A stretch of 64,000 bases of DNA from Prochlorococcus sp. AG-402-A08. Lineage in GTDB: Bacteria > Cyanobacteriota > Cyanobacteriia > PCC-6307 > Cyanobiaceae. The position numbers and the translations under genes were made by a program. Location of the stretch: assembly GCA_003279585.1 (NCBI GenBank), contig QCHH01000002.1, positions 1 to 64,000 on the forward strand. Reading direction: 5' to 3'. Of this stretch, positions 6,712 to 14,725 are shown piece by piece. Every line of letters starts with the position of its first letter. Position 1 is the first letter of the stretch. The notes under the pieces were generated by a model, which was given only the letters and a program-made list of their open reading frames with translations, was not told the DNA's origin and did not search any database.

Positions 6712-7323
6712 TTAAAAATTGCTCGTTTTTATATCAATATTTTCATCATTAATTGATTCATTAGAGGGTTTTTCTAATTCACTATTTGGGATAATTTCAG
6801 GATCAGTAGCCACCTCAGGTTCAGTATTTAACTGAGGTTCAGAGGGTGCCTCAGGTTCAGAGATGGCTTCAGGTTCAGTAGATACCTCAGGTTCAGTATT
6901 TAACTGAGCTTCAGAGGGTGCTTCAGTTAAAGAGATAGCTTCAGGTTCAGTATTTACCTTAGGTTCAGTAGTTACCTCAGGAGCAGGGATATCTTCAGGT
7001 TCAGTAGTTACCTCAGGTTCAGTAGTTACCTCAGGTTCAGTAGTTACCTCAGGTTCAGTGATGGCTTCAGCTTCAGAGGTCAAAGTAGACTGGGATTCTG
7101 TTGATTCATCTTTCAGTTGAGTTGGTTCTTGATCTAATTTTGCTTGAATGAGATCTTTAACTGACAAAAAAAGCTTTTTAAAATTTGAGAAGAGTTCTTT
7201 GAAATTTTCATATATATCCTTGAGAATGCTTTTAATCTCTTGAGACTTTTCCCCTTTGTTAAAGAAAAGTAAGGCGGAAACCACTAATACTGAGATTAAT
7301 ATGAAAATGAATAGTGCACCCAT
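6712..7323 (-). CDS. Membrane-anchored protein with acidic TEPE repeats, function unknown
   Basis: A 203-residue protein. An N-terminal hydrophobic helix (about residues 2-21) is followed by a charged stretch of about 50 residues that could form a coiled coil (KDIYENFKELFSNFKKLFLS), then about 110 residues of low-complexity repeats built from TEPEV, EPEAIS and APSEPQLN, rich in Glu, Pro and Thr, ending in a short Asn/Ile tail. No cysteine, no enzyme motif. The composition suggests an extended, negatively charged rod held at a membrane. The DNA repeats exactly in places, so length may vary between strains. Function not recognised. It converges on the last pcb gene. Confidence 0.75.
   Translation of the reverse strand: MGALFIFILISVLVVSALLFFNKGEKSQEIKSILKDIYENFKELFSNFKKLFLSVKDLIQAKLDQEPTQLKDESTESQSTLTSEAEAITEPEVTTEPEVTTEPEVTTEPEDIPAPEVTTEPKVNTEPEAISLTEAPSEAQLNTEPEVSTEPEAISEPEAPSEPQLNTEPEVATDPEIIPNSELEKPSNESINDENIDIKTSNF
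7000..7053. repeat. Three tandem 18-bp repeats inside the TEPE protein gene
   Basis: The unit TTCAGTAGTTACCTCAGG occurs three times without change at 7000-7017, 7018-7035 and 7036-7053, encoding TEPEVT on the minus strand. Degenerate copies continue to about 6790. Confidence 0.95.
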
Positions 7324-7451
7324 TTTTTTTATCAGTTAGATATCATTAAGATCGCTTGTTATTTTGCTGCAATCAAGTGTTTATTTACATTGAACAACGA
7401 ATATATCCCTCTTTTCTTAATTTCAAGCTTTTATGAGTATCAAAATTTTTT

Positions 7452-7850
7452 ATGAAATTAGTCAAACTTACTATTTTTTTTGATGGGAGATGCCCTTTAT
7501 GTAAAAGAGAAGTTGATTTCTTGCAATCAAAAAATCAAAAGGGACACTTAAGCTTTATTGATATCAATAGTTCTGATTTTTCTTTAGATCTTAAATACGG
7601 AATTACCTATAAACAAGCGATGGAGAGAATACATGCCATTAAAAGTGATGGTTCAGTAATCAAGGATATTAAGGTTTTTCAAGAGGCGTATAGTTTAATC
7701 GGTTTAGGTTGGATTTATGCTCCAACAAAATTGCCCATTTTAGATAAATTGATTGAGTTTATTTATGGATTATGGGCTAAACACAGATTGAAAATAACCT
7801 CTCGACCTTCTATAGAAAAATTATGTGCAGAAAGGGGTTGTGACCTTTAA
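7452..7850 (+). CDS. DCC-family thiol-disulfide oxidoreductase (DUF393)
   Basis: A 132-residue protein whose start, LTIFFDGRCPLCKREVDFL, contains the DxxCxxC-type motif (Asp-Gly-Arg-Cys-Pro-Leu-Cys) that defines the DCC/DUF393 family, predicted thioredoxin-like oxidoreductases. The family's later SDG and ALIGLGWIYAP-type region is present (ALIGL equivalent SLIGLGWIYAP at about 85-95), and the C-terminus ends with a further Cys pair (CAERGCDL). Length is normal for the family. Substrate is unknown. It stands alone, flanked by a divergent gene upstream. Confidence 0.85.
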   Translation: MKLVKLTIFFDGRCPLCKREVDFLQSKNQKGHLSFIDINSSDFSLDLKYGITYKQAMERIHAIKSDGSVIKDIKVFQEAYSLIGLGWIYAPTKLPILDKLIEFIYGLWAKHRLKITSRPSIEKLCAERGCDL

Positions 7851-7916
7851 TAATTATATTAGTTGTTAATTTATTAAAAAAAAGATTTCAACTTCAATTA
7901 AACAAAATAAATATTA

Positions 7917-8258
7917 CTATCCAAATGTTGAACCATTAAACCCCCAGTTTGAGGCTTCAATGTCGAGAAATTCAATATAAATCCTATTCGTATTTATATT
8001 CGTTTTAGATGCAATCAATTCGCATAAAGACTTGCTCATTGAGGGGGGGTTTAGAGAGCCAATTGATTTAACATTAATAAAACAGCATGGTTCATCGGAT
8101 CCAGCGAATGTCATCTTGGTATCTCTTTGAACCAAAGTCATTACGTAATTTTCAGGTTTGCCGGTTAGATCAGCAACCATTTTTGAAATATCTTTTTGGA
8201 GTAAATCAACATTTTCAATATCACTTTTGGAGGATGTGTTGATTTGAATGAATGGCAT
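7917..8258 (-). CDS. MIF-like tautomerase
   Basis: A 113-residue protein starting Met-Pro-Phe-Ile-Gln, so Pro becomes the N-terminal catalytic base after Met removal, as in the macrophage migration inhibitory factor/tautomerase family. Other family hallmarks are visible: KPENYVM near residues 38-44, MTFAGSDEPCCFINVKSIG at about 49-67 and the end SNWGFNGSTF like the NWGFNGSTF end of D-dopachrome tautomerase and MIF. The length matches MIF (about 115). The family tautomerises phenylpyruvate-type enols; the natural substrate in marine cyanobacteria is not known. Confidence 0.9.
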   Translation of the reverse strand: MPFIQINTSSKSDIENVDLLQKDISKMVADLTGKPENYVMTLVQRDTKMTFAGSDEPCCFINVKSIGSLNPPSMSKSLCELIASKTNINTNRIYIEFLDIEASNWGFNGSTFG

Positions 8259-8464
8259 GATTGAAATAGTACCTAATAGATACTAATACTCGAGTGCAAC
8301 ATTGATTTTTAAAAATCTAGAAATATCCAAACATCCCTCATCATGCTCTCAGTAAAAAAATGTTTTTTTAAAATCTTAAAAAATTAGAAAGATCCTGTTA
8401 ATTCGCCTGCTAGAGCCTCGAATATTTTGTTTTTCTAGTAACTTAGTGTGGTCTTATTAAGAAT

Positions 8465-8644
8465 ATGAACCAGAATTTTCAGGCAATTGTACAGGAAACT
8501 TCAGAAGATAACTCTTCAAATGATCAAACGTTTTTACTCAGTGGGGTTTTGATATTTTTCAATGTAATTGTCATGTTATTTGTAGGCTTGTATTGGACTA
8601 ACCCCGTAATGCATGAATTTATTTCTGGAAGTCCACTTTTGTGA
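8465..8644 (+). CDS. Small single-helix membrane protein (59 aa), function unknown
   Basis: ATG at 8465 opens a 59-residue frame ending TGA at 8644: a polar, acidic N-terminus (MNQNFQAIVQETSEDNSSND), one hydrophobic helix at about residues 23-43 (FLLSGVLIFFNVIVMLFVGLY) and a short tail ending SGSPLL. Coding is supported by the coherent membrane-protein pattern rather than by family recognition. It lies alone between the MIF-like gene and the pentapeptide protein gene. It could be a small photosynthetic or stress protein, but it lacks the HLIP chlorophyll-binding motif. Confidence 0.6.
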   Translation: MNQNFQAIVQETSEDNSSNDQTFLLSGVLIFFNVIVMLFVGLYWTNPVMHEFISGSPLL

Positions 8645-8718
8645 TAATCATCTAGATATTTCCTCTTACATTAATTTGTCTTATCAATGTATATAAAATT
8701 CTTTAATAGGAGAGATAA

Positions 8719-9318
8719 TTGCAATATACAGGCGGATTATCATCTTTACTCATGGATTTAGATCTTCTTTTTTCAAAAATAATTAAATATGTACTAAGCT
8801 TTTTAATCATATTTTTTGGTATTAACCCTGTATTTGCTGGTGCAAATGTGGCCGTGAAGGGAGAAGGTGACGAAGTCCCAAGCTACGTTCGATCTGATAT
8901 CACTGGATTTAATTTTCACGGAGAAGATCTACATCTTTCTTCAATAGCTGGTGCAATGGCAAGAGATGCTGATTTTAGTGATGTTGATCTTCATGGAACA
9001 ACGTTAACTTTGTCTGATCTCAAAGGTTCAAATCTTAATGGGATAGATCTTACCGATACTCTTTCTGACAGAGTTAATTTTCAGAAAACAGATCTAAGAA
9101 ACGCTGTTTTGATAAATATGATTGCATCTGGTAGCAGTTTTGCTGGTGCTCAAATTGAAGGAGCTGATTTCACATTTGCTATTCTTGATAGTGAAGATCA
9201 GAGAAATCTTTGTAAAATAGCTGATGGTGTAAATCCAACTACAGGTGTTTCTACCAGGGAAAGTCTTGAATGTGTAGGAGATAAAGAATCATATAAACCA
9301 GCTATGCCAGCTGCTTAA
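8719..9318 (+). CDS. Pentapeptide-repeat protein with signal peptide
   Basis: A 199-residue protein. TTG at 8719 is preceded by AGGAGAG at 8708-8714; an ATG at 8752 in the same frame is an alternative giving 188 residues. A hydrophobic N-terminal segment ends [10 protein letters not shown], a good signal peptidase site (VFA), so the protein is probably exported to the lumen or periplasm. From about residue 60 to 150 it shows A(D/N)LxX pentapeptides ([41 protein letters not shown]), predicted to form a right-handed quadrilateral beta helix. The C-terminal portion has two Cys ([14 protein letters not shown]). Lumenal pentapeptide proteins are common in cyanobacteria; roles are mostly unknown. 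Confidence 0.85.
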   Translation: MQYTGGLSSLLMDLDLLFSKIIKYVLSFLIIFFGINPVFAGANVAVKGEGDEVPSYVRSDITGFNFHGEDLHLSSIAGAMARDADFSDVDLHGTTLTLSDLKGSNLNGIDLTDTLSDRVNFQKTDLRNAVLINMIASGSSFAGAQIEGADFTFAILDSEDQRNLCKIADGVNPTTGVSTRESLECVGDKESYKPAMPAA

Positions 9319-9383
9319 TTTCAAGGAATAGTACAAAAAAGATTTGTTATAAAAAAATAAAATTAGTTGCAAATTTTTTCTTA

Positions 9384-9656
9384 TTGGTTTTCTTAAGAAA
9401 AGAGATTCAATTTATCGTGAAGAATTTTTGGCCACATCGATCAAAGGCAGAAGGGTTCTCAATTCAAAATCTTGCGCGCAAATATCGTTTAAAGATCTCG
9501 AGCGTCTCTTCTAATCAAATATCAAATAAACTTGTAGATGATAGGAATGTAATATCTATGAAAGAAGAAAGTAAGAAGATCTCGATGGTTAATCTATCTA
9601 TAAAAGGAATTCATTGGGCGAATAGAGATTTTTCAGAGTATAAGGAGGCTGCTTAA
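9384..9656 (+). CDS. Hypothetical small basic protein
   Basis: A 90-residue frame from TTG at 9384 (or 79 residues from GTG at 9417), without a clear ribosome binding site at either. The sequence is hydrophilic and basic (KNFWPHRSKAEGFSIQNLARKYRLK) and ends WANRDFSEYKEAA. No family recognised. It lies 65 bases after the pentapeptide gene and could be its cotranscribed neighbour, or the frame may be fortuitous. Confidence 0.35.
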   Translation: MVFLRKEIQFIVKNFWPHRSKAEGFSIQNLARKYRLKISSVSSNQISNKLVDDRNVISMKEESKKISMVNLSIKGIHWANRDFSEYKEAA

Positions 9657-9658
9657 TT

Positions 9659-9820
9659 TTATTTTTTTGAAGGATTTTTTGTATCTTGTATATTTTTAGT
9701 AAGAGGAATTGTTGATAAAACAAAAGAGATGACAAATAATACTGTTATTCCAACAAGACTCCAAAAAGTTATGTTAGATAGCTCTAATTCTCCAAAGGAT
9801 ACTGTTAGGTATAAAATCAA
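9659..9820 (-). CDS. Small single-helix membrane protein (53 aa), function unknown
   Basis: On the minus strand a TTG at 9820 (preceded by an in-frame TAA two codons upstream) opens 53 residues: LILYLTVSFGELELSNITFW, then a hydrophobic helix SLVGITVLFVISFVLSTIPL and a polar basic tail (TKNIQDTKNPSKK) ending TAA at 9661-9659. The pattern is typical of tiny cyanobacterial thylakoid subunits, but no named family is recognised. The stop lies two bases from the stop of the convergent frame ending at 9656. Start choice is uncertain because no ATG is available. Confidence 0.55.
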   Translation of the reverse strand: MILYLTVSFGELELSNITFWSLVGITVLFVISFVLSTIPLTKNIQDTKNPSKK

Positions 9821-9902
9821 TGTTTAATTTGCCAATAATCTTTCCATTTGATTTTAGCAATAATTATATTTTTTATAATTATTGCTTTTCGTCTTTTAAG
9901 AT

Positions 9903-10265
9903 TTACACATATTTTTTCTTTCCATCATTACTTATTTTGTAAATACCCCCTTTTGGCCCTACAAATAGCATCTCACCATTAATTTTTGATTTACCAAATT
10001 TACTTAATCTAGATCTATGAATATCTGCTTTTTCTCTTAGCTCATCCTCTGAATACCAAGTACCTAAAGGGATGTTTTTGGAAGGGTCGAGTAGAAGAGA
10101 ATTTGTATATTCCTCAGTTATCCTTTTTCGACGAATATTTATATTTTTAAACCTTTTCTTGAATCTTTCCATTAAACTCTTTCTGTTAGAAAAATTTTTC
10201 CTCTTATTTAAACTTAAGAATATATATATAAAGAATATTATTGAAAATATTGGAATTAATGTCAC
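9903..10265 (-). CDS. Membrane-anchored small protein with C-terminal PKGGIYKI motif, function unknown
   Basis: A 120-residue protein with an N-terminal hydrophobic helix (about residues 3-19, LIPIFSIIFFIYIFLSL), a very basic segment (KRKNFSNRKSLMERFKKRFKN and RRKR), a middle part with DELREKADIHRSRLSKFGK, and a conserved-looking end, LFVGPKGGIYKISNDGKKKYV. The GPKGG-Y-I-x-x-GKK-Y ending resembles short C-terminal modules seen in some phage and algal-virus proteins; I cannot name the family with certainty. Very AT-rich, as are its neighbours, which may point to an accessory region. Confidence 0.55.
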   Translation of the reverse strand: MTLIPIFSIIFFIYIFLSLNKRKNFSNRKSLMERFKKRFKNINIRRKRITEEYTNSLLLDPSKNIPLGTWYSEDELREKADIHRSRLSKFGKSKINGEMLFVGPKGGIYKISNDGKKKYV

Positions 10266-10360
10266 TCTTGATATTTATAACCTTTTTAATTAAAGCAACT
10301 TTTAAGAATAAAGCCAGTAGATTTCAAAGCATGAAATGGATTTCTCTTGATCTTGTCTCT

Positions 10361-10567
10361 TTATTTTCTCTTGATTATCAAGTCGAAGCCCAGATCTGTA
10401 TTCTTTGAAAGTATCTCTTTTTTTAAAATACCTTTTTTAAATAAACTGATAATTATTATTATTGATTCAACAAAAAGAGAAATAGTTGAAAATATCAGTA
10501 TTATAAAATTATAAGTAATAGAATTGCTATTGCTTGACTTTGTTTTTTTATTTTCTTGCTTTTTCAT
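10361..10567 (-). CDS. Hypothetical small membrane protein
   Basis: Starting at ATG 10567, which immediately follows the PfkB stop, gives 68 residues: a polar Lys/Asn/Ser-rich start (MKKQENKKTKSSNSN), a hydrophobic helix (YNFIILIFSTISLFVESIIIIISLF) and a basic tail. An upstream Met in the same frame at 10606 lies inside the PfkB gene and is less likely. No family recognised. AT-rich; possibly translationally coupled to the kinase gene. Confidence 0.45.
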   Translation of the reverse strand: MKKQENKKTKSSNSNSITYNFIILIFSTISLFVESIIIIISLFKKGILKKEILSKNTDLGFDLIIKRK

Positions 10568-10568
10568 T

Positions 10569-11411
10569 TTAGTAAGGTCCGTAATGAGTTGAGCATTCAG
10601 CACCACAATATGCGCCTATATTAACGGCTTGCCTTAAATCAAGTTTTGCTGAGAGAGCAGTAGTAACAGCCCCCGCGAAGCAGTCTCCACATCCATAGGT
10701 ATCTATTGCTTTTGAATTAGGCTTAATTGATTTGTATTGAATATTTTCAGGGAAAATTGTTCCACCTGATTTCCCTTTTGTTGATATATATATGTCTGGT
10801 TTAGGTTCAAGTACTTCATAATTTATTTTCTCACCAGGATCAAGACCGCTACCAATCAATGCGTTGATTTTTACTTTTGAAATCTTTAGGATATCTTCTC
10901 CTATTCTGGGTGTTGCAGAGAGGAATTTAGCTTCCCTGGCAAGTTTTATTCCTTCTTTATCCGTTGCGGTAATAAAAACACCATCGTAATTTTTCATATC
11001 ACTCCAAGGTAGATTATCAGAAGCTATTGGCTGTAGTCTTTCTCCAATAACTGTAATTGCTCTTTCTCCATCTTTACTAATCAAGCTGATACCTTTTCTA
11101 GTTGGTTTTTCACGCCAAGCTACTTTTAAATTTAAACCAAGTTTAGTAAGTCTTTCGTAGCATTTTTCACCACAATTGTCTTTGCCTAATGATGTAATTA
11201 GATCAACAGGTCCATTTATCAACCTTGACATTTGAATAGCTGCCACTGCGGCTCCTCCTGCTGCTTCCTCAAAATAATCTTTTGCATGTGAAATTTCTCC
11301 AGCTAACGGAAGCTGGTCAACTTTTAAAAATGTTACCCATTCAACATGACCAATAACCGCTAATCTAAGTTTGGTTAGCTTTAATAATTCTATATGTGGA
11401 TCAATTTTCAT
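10569..11411 (-). CDS. PfkB-family sugar kinase
   Basis: A 280-residue ribokinase-like protein. The C-terminal PfkB signature is clear: AIDTYGCGDCFAGAVTTAL, with the catalytic Asp in the GCGD anion-hole motif, and an N-terminal Gly-rich substrate-side motif EEAAGGAAVAAIQMSRL. The middle contains LGKDNCGEKCYERLTKLGL. The family phosphorylates sugars or nucleosides with ATP; the substrate cannot be read from the sequence. It is a little shorter than typical ribokinases (about 300). Divergent from the DUF2834 gene at 11547. Confidence 0.85.
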   Translation of the reverse strand: MKIDPHIELLKLTKLRLAVIGHVEWVTFLKVDQLPLAGEISHAKDYFEEAAGGAAVAAIQMSRLINGPVDLITSLGKDNCGEKCYERLTKLGLNLKVAWREKPTRKGISLISKDGERAITVIGERLQPIASDNLPWSDMKNYDGVFITATDKEGIKLAREAKFLSATPRIGEDILKISKVKINALIGSGLDPGEKINYEVLEPKPDIYISTKGKSGGTIFPENIQYKSIKPNSKAIDTYGCGDCFAGAVTTALSAKLDLRQAVNIGAYCGAECSTHYGPY

Positions 11412-11546
11412 TCTTAACTAACTATATTATTTATAATATAGTCATTTGGGTTCATAGGTAAAACTATGATATTTTTTTTATTCATAAAATAGACAAAATA
11501 TATAATAGTTCTGATATATTATTTCGTATTAAATAAAAAAAATCTT

Positions 11547-11897
11547 ATGTTAAGTCAGATTAAATGGTTAAAGTGGTTTTATTTATTATTGGCTATATTA
11601 GGAGCTTTTTTACCTACACTTGCAAACATTGAATTTGCAAAAACCTATGGACCTTCTTTTGATATTCAATTATTTATACAGTTAGCTAATAATAATCCTG
11701 CCTCTCAGTCATTATCTAGAGATCTTTTTATAGCTTCAACCGCTGTATTCGTTTGGATAATCTCCGAATCAAAGAGACTAGAAATGAAAAATCTATGGAT
11801 TGTAATATTAACTACATTCACAATCGCATTTGCTTTTTCAGCTCCTCTATTCTTGTATTTAAGGGAATTAAGAATTGAAGAAATGAATAGGAATTAA
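11547..11897 (+). CDS. DUF2834 family membrane protein
   Basis: A 116-residue integral membrane protein with three hydrophobic helices (about residues 10-30, 68-85 and 90-108). The pattern KWFYLLLAILGAFLPTLANIEFA near the start and a middle helix followed by short charged SESKRLEMKNLW matches the DUF2834 family of small cyanobacterial/algal membrane proteins. Function unknown. It converges on the MFS gene with a 25-base gap. Confidence 0.7.
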   Translation: MLSQIKWLKWFYLLLAILGAFLPTLANIEFAKTYGPSFDIQLFIQLANNNPASQSLSRDLFIASTAVFVWIISESKRLEMKNLWIVILTTFTIAFAFSAPLFLYLRELRIEEMNRN

Positions 11898-11921
11898 ATT
11901 AATTTAAAAGGATAAATGTTT

Positions 11922-13142
11922 TTATTTTATATCCTTAGAGATTGGTATTAAAAGTATACAGATAAGACTAACGATTAACCATAATTGAAAAGCTGTATCA
12001 AAATTATCAATCAACTTACCAGCCATCCAAGGGATTGTTAAAGAACTAACTCCAAAACATTGAGAATATAATGCTATCGCAGAACCCTGATATTTGACTG
12101 GGCAAGATTTTATGATTGCAGCTGAAGCGGATGGTAGGAATATACATATAGCAATTGTTAGAGGTATGAAAGATATAAGTATTAATAGATATCCGTCAAG
12201 AAAGAAATTGGAAAGTGATAAGAAAATAAAACCTAATAGTATTGATATTAAGCATAATCTAAATTTAAAAGGTGAATTTTTATTCCTTAAAATATAACCT
12301 ACTGGCCATTGAAAAATTGCAAGTAAAACAAGTTTAATTGTTAATAACGTAGCTACACTTTTCTCTATGAATGGTGGCCTTATAATACCGCCTTTTGCTA
12401 AATCTATTGGAAGAATACTTTGCAATAAACTCATTACTCCCGTTACGAATAGAGTTATTATCAATAAAGGAAATAACTGTCCAATCCAGTTTAGATTAGA
12501 TTTCTCCCTTAGATATTTATACTTGAATTCTATATCGCCTTTGATCTTAAATACACCTAGCTTATTTAATAGAATATTGAATATATATAGCATGCATAAA
12601 ATATCTATAAAATATATTATTCTTGTGAATTCAAAATACGTTCCTATAGTACCTAGACAGACCCCTAATGTGACTCCAATAGCATCAGCACTTCTTGCAA
12701 GAGAATAACCTTCACTTGAGTTGATTTCGCTATTGCAATTTAAAGGAATTGCTAATTCTGCAGAAGGCCAATAAATTCCAGCTGCAGCTCCTAAAAAAAA
12801 CTGACCACAAAGGTATGTCAAAAAATTTTGCGAATAAAAAAGAATAAAATCCGATAATATTGATATTAAACATGCAACTTTAATTGCTTTCCCATAGCTA
12901 AATTTTTTGTCAAGTAAATATCCAGTTCCAAATCTTGTTGTTATCCCAGCAAAAGCCGCTGTCGTTACTCCGCTACCGATTTGTTCCGCTGAAAAACCTA
13001 AGCTATTGAAAATTATCGGACTTAAATACAATACCCCTCCTGCTCCTATTGCTGTCCATAAGCGAGCCTTTATGATTAATCTAAGAGATAAAGGGAATTT
13101 CTCCCAATAATTGCTAAAAATAGAAGTTGAGAACAATTTCAT
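11922..13142 (-). CDS. MFS transporter
   Basis: A 406-residue protein with about twelve hydrophobic helices and the major facilitator signature-like loop after helix 2 (GITTRFGTGYLLDKKFSYGKAI). The substrate is not evident; the general look (two six-helix halves, loop at about residue 200) fits sugar, drug or metabolite efflux carriers. Its start at 13142 overlaps by 16 bases the start of the divergent hydrolase gene at 13127, so one of the two starts may lie further in. Confidence 0.85.
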   Translation of the reverse strand: MKLFSTSIFSNYWEKFPLSLRLIIKARLWTAIGAGGVLYLSPIIFNSLGFSAEQIGSGVTTAAFAGITTRFGTGYLLDKKFSYGKAIKVACLISILSDFILFYSQNFLTYLCGQFFLGAAAGIYWPSAELAIPLNCNSEINSSEGYSLARSADAIGVTLGVCLGTIGTYFEFTRIIYFIDILCMLYIFNILLNKLGVFKIKGDIEFKYKYLREKSNLNWIGQLFPLLIITLFVTGVMSLLQSILPIDLAKGGIIRPPFIEKSVATLLTIKLVLLAIFQWPVGYILRNKNSPFKFRLCLISILLGFIFLSLSNFFLDGYLLILISFIPLTIAICIFLPSASAAIIKSCPVKYQGSAIALYSQCFGVSSLTIPWMAGKLIDNFDTAFQLWLIVSLICILLIPISKDIK

Positions 13143-14725
13143 TCATTAAAAAATTAGTTGTTCTTGGAACAGTTGGAAGCTTACTAGCTCCTTATTATTT
13201 TTATCCAAGACTTCAGGCAGCAGAGAGATTTGAAATTCATTTTGATGGAATGTCTATTCCAATTTCGATAAAAGAATTGATTGATTGGAGTAAAGGCGCA
13301 GAAGAGAAAAATTCAGAATTAGCTAGTTGGCTTAATTTACTTGGCTTCAAGGAAAGGAAAGGTTTGGCAAAGTTTTTAAATACTCCGTTGGTAAGAGATA
13401 AAAGTATGGCAAGACAAATTTTGAGAAGTTGGTCAGGTCGAAAATTACTTGATGAAGTAAGTGATCTAATTCTTATGGATGAAGACAGCTCTGGTGAAAG
13501 TGTTCTCGACACTTTGGAAAACCTTTTAAATGAAAAGGATGAGGTGACAACTTTTGACCTTCTAAATGCACTCTCTGTTAAAGCAATTCACATTGATTTG
13601 GATGGGTGGATTGAAGTAGCTAATAATTGGAGAAGTGAATTAAAAAAGCAACAAAAACTCATATCTGATTTGGTCTCAATTAATGAATTATCAGTTAAAA
13701 GAGAAGGAATCAATGTTTTACCCCTTGAAATAAAAGAAACTGAATATGAATTGATTTCCTTAACTGTTTCGCATCGAAATGAGCCTTTAAATTTAGAGGT
13801 TTGGAACCCTTCTTCTAGGAAGAACGATAGAAAAAATTGGGTTCTTTTGATGCCAGGTTTAGGAGGCGATCGTAATCATTTTAATTGGCTTGCAAGAAGT
13901 CTTAGCCATAATGGTTGGTCTGTTGTTGTCCTAGACCATCCAGGTAGTGATTCATTAGCATTAGAAGAATTGGTAAAAGGAAGACTTCCTCTTCCGGGAG
14001 CTGAGGTTATTCCTGATCGTATTAACGATATAGATAGTATCCTCAAGGCAAAAAAATCAGGAAAAATTGATCTTGCAGCAGAAAATGTTGTCTTGATGGG
14101 ACATTCGCTGGGAGCTCTCACTGCTATTTTGGCTTCAGGAGTGAAAATAGATGACCAGCTTGGGAATAGATGTGAAAAGGTACTTGATAATCTTTCTCTT
14201 TCTAATTTATCTTCACTTTTGCAATGTCAACTAATAGATATTACTTTGTCCGATAGGAAAGGTATAGAAAATCTTTCAGCTATTGTTGGTATGAATAGTT
14301 TTGGCAGTTTTTTGTGGCAAAAGAATTTATATAATCAAACAAATATTCCTCTTTTTCTTACAGGAGGAACTTTTGATTTAGTTACACCATCTATAAGTGA
14401 ACAACTTGGATTATTGCTTTCTTTAAGTTCAAGCCCATTGAGTAGAGTTCTTTTAATTGAGGGAGCTAGTCATTTTTCACCTATTAGAGTAGAGGGGCAA
14501 ATGTATCAGTCTAAAGGTAAGGACTTATTTAATCTTGGAGAATCAATTGTTGGATATCATCCACTTTCTGTTCAAAGTTTATTAGCTTTTGAGATCATTA
14601 GCTTCCTCGAAGAATTAGAAGAGAACAAATCAATTTCTCCGAATACTAATTTAACTAAAGGCGATCTCAAGTTTCATATTTTGGATAGAAATATAATTGA
14701 AAACTTGTTAAAACTCAATAGCTAA
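13127..14725 (+). CDS. Alpha/beta hydrolase with N-terminal DUF1400 domain
   Basis: A 532-residue exported or membrane-anchored hydrolase. TTG start at 13127, hydrophobic signal segment (KKLVVLGTVGSLLAPYYFY), then the cyanobacterial DUF1400 domain (AAERFEIHFDGMSIPISIKE to about residue 180). The hydrolase part has the oxyanion HG-equivalent PGLGGDRNHF, the nucleophile elbow GHSLG (near residue 325), Asp in GGTFDLVTP and His in GASHFSPI, so the triad looks complete. Similar cyanobacterial proteins are annotated as predicted dienelactone hydrolases or lipases; the substrate is unknown. Its 3' end overlaps the convergent permease gene by 11 bases. Confidence 0.8.
   Translation: MRTISFIKKLVVLGTVGSLLAPYYFYPRLQAAERFEIHFDGMSIPISIKELIDWSKGAEEKNSELASWLNLLGFKERKGLAKFLNTPLVRDKSMARQILRSWSGRKLLDEVSDLILMDEDSSGESVLDTLENLLNEKDEVTTFDLLNALSVKAIHIDLDGWIEVANNWRSELKKQQKLISDLVSINELSVKREGINVLPLEIKETEYELISLTVSHRNEPLNLEVWNPSSRKNDRKNWVLLMPGLGGDRNHFNWLARSLSHNGWSVVVLDHPGSDSLALEELVKGRLPLPGAEVIPDRINDIDSILKAKKSGKIDLAAENVVLMGHSLGALTAILASGVKIDDQLGNRCEKVLDNLSLSNLSSLLQCQLIDITLSDRKGIENLSAIVGMNSFGSFLWQKNLYNQTNIPLFLTGGTFDLVTPSISEQLGLLLSLSSSPLSRVLLIEGASHFSPIRVEGQMYQSKGKDLFNLGESIVGYHPLSVQSLLAFEIISFLEELEENKSISPNTNLTKGDLKFHILDRNIIENLLKLNS

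Noticed and set aside
7000-7053. Possible CRISPR-like repeats
   Set aside because: The 18-bp units are directly adjacent with no spacers and encode an in-frame TEPEVT repeat.
10072-10293. 73-residue + strand frame opposite the PKGGIYKI gene
   Set aside because: It is antisense to a better-supported gene and its hydrophobic pattern follows from AT-rich reverse codons.
12094-12708. Two + strand frames inside the MFS gene
   Set aside because: They are antisense shadows of the transporter's helices and have no start context or homology.
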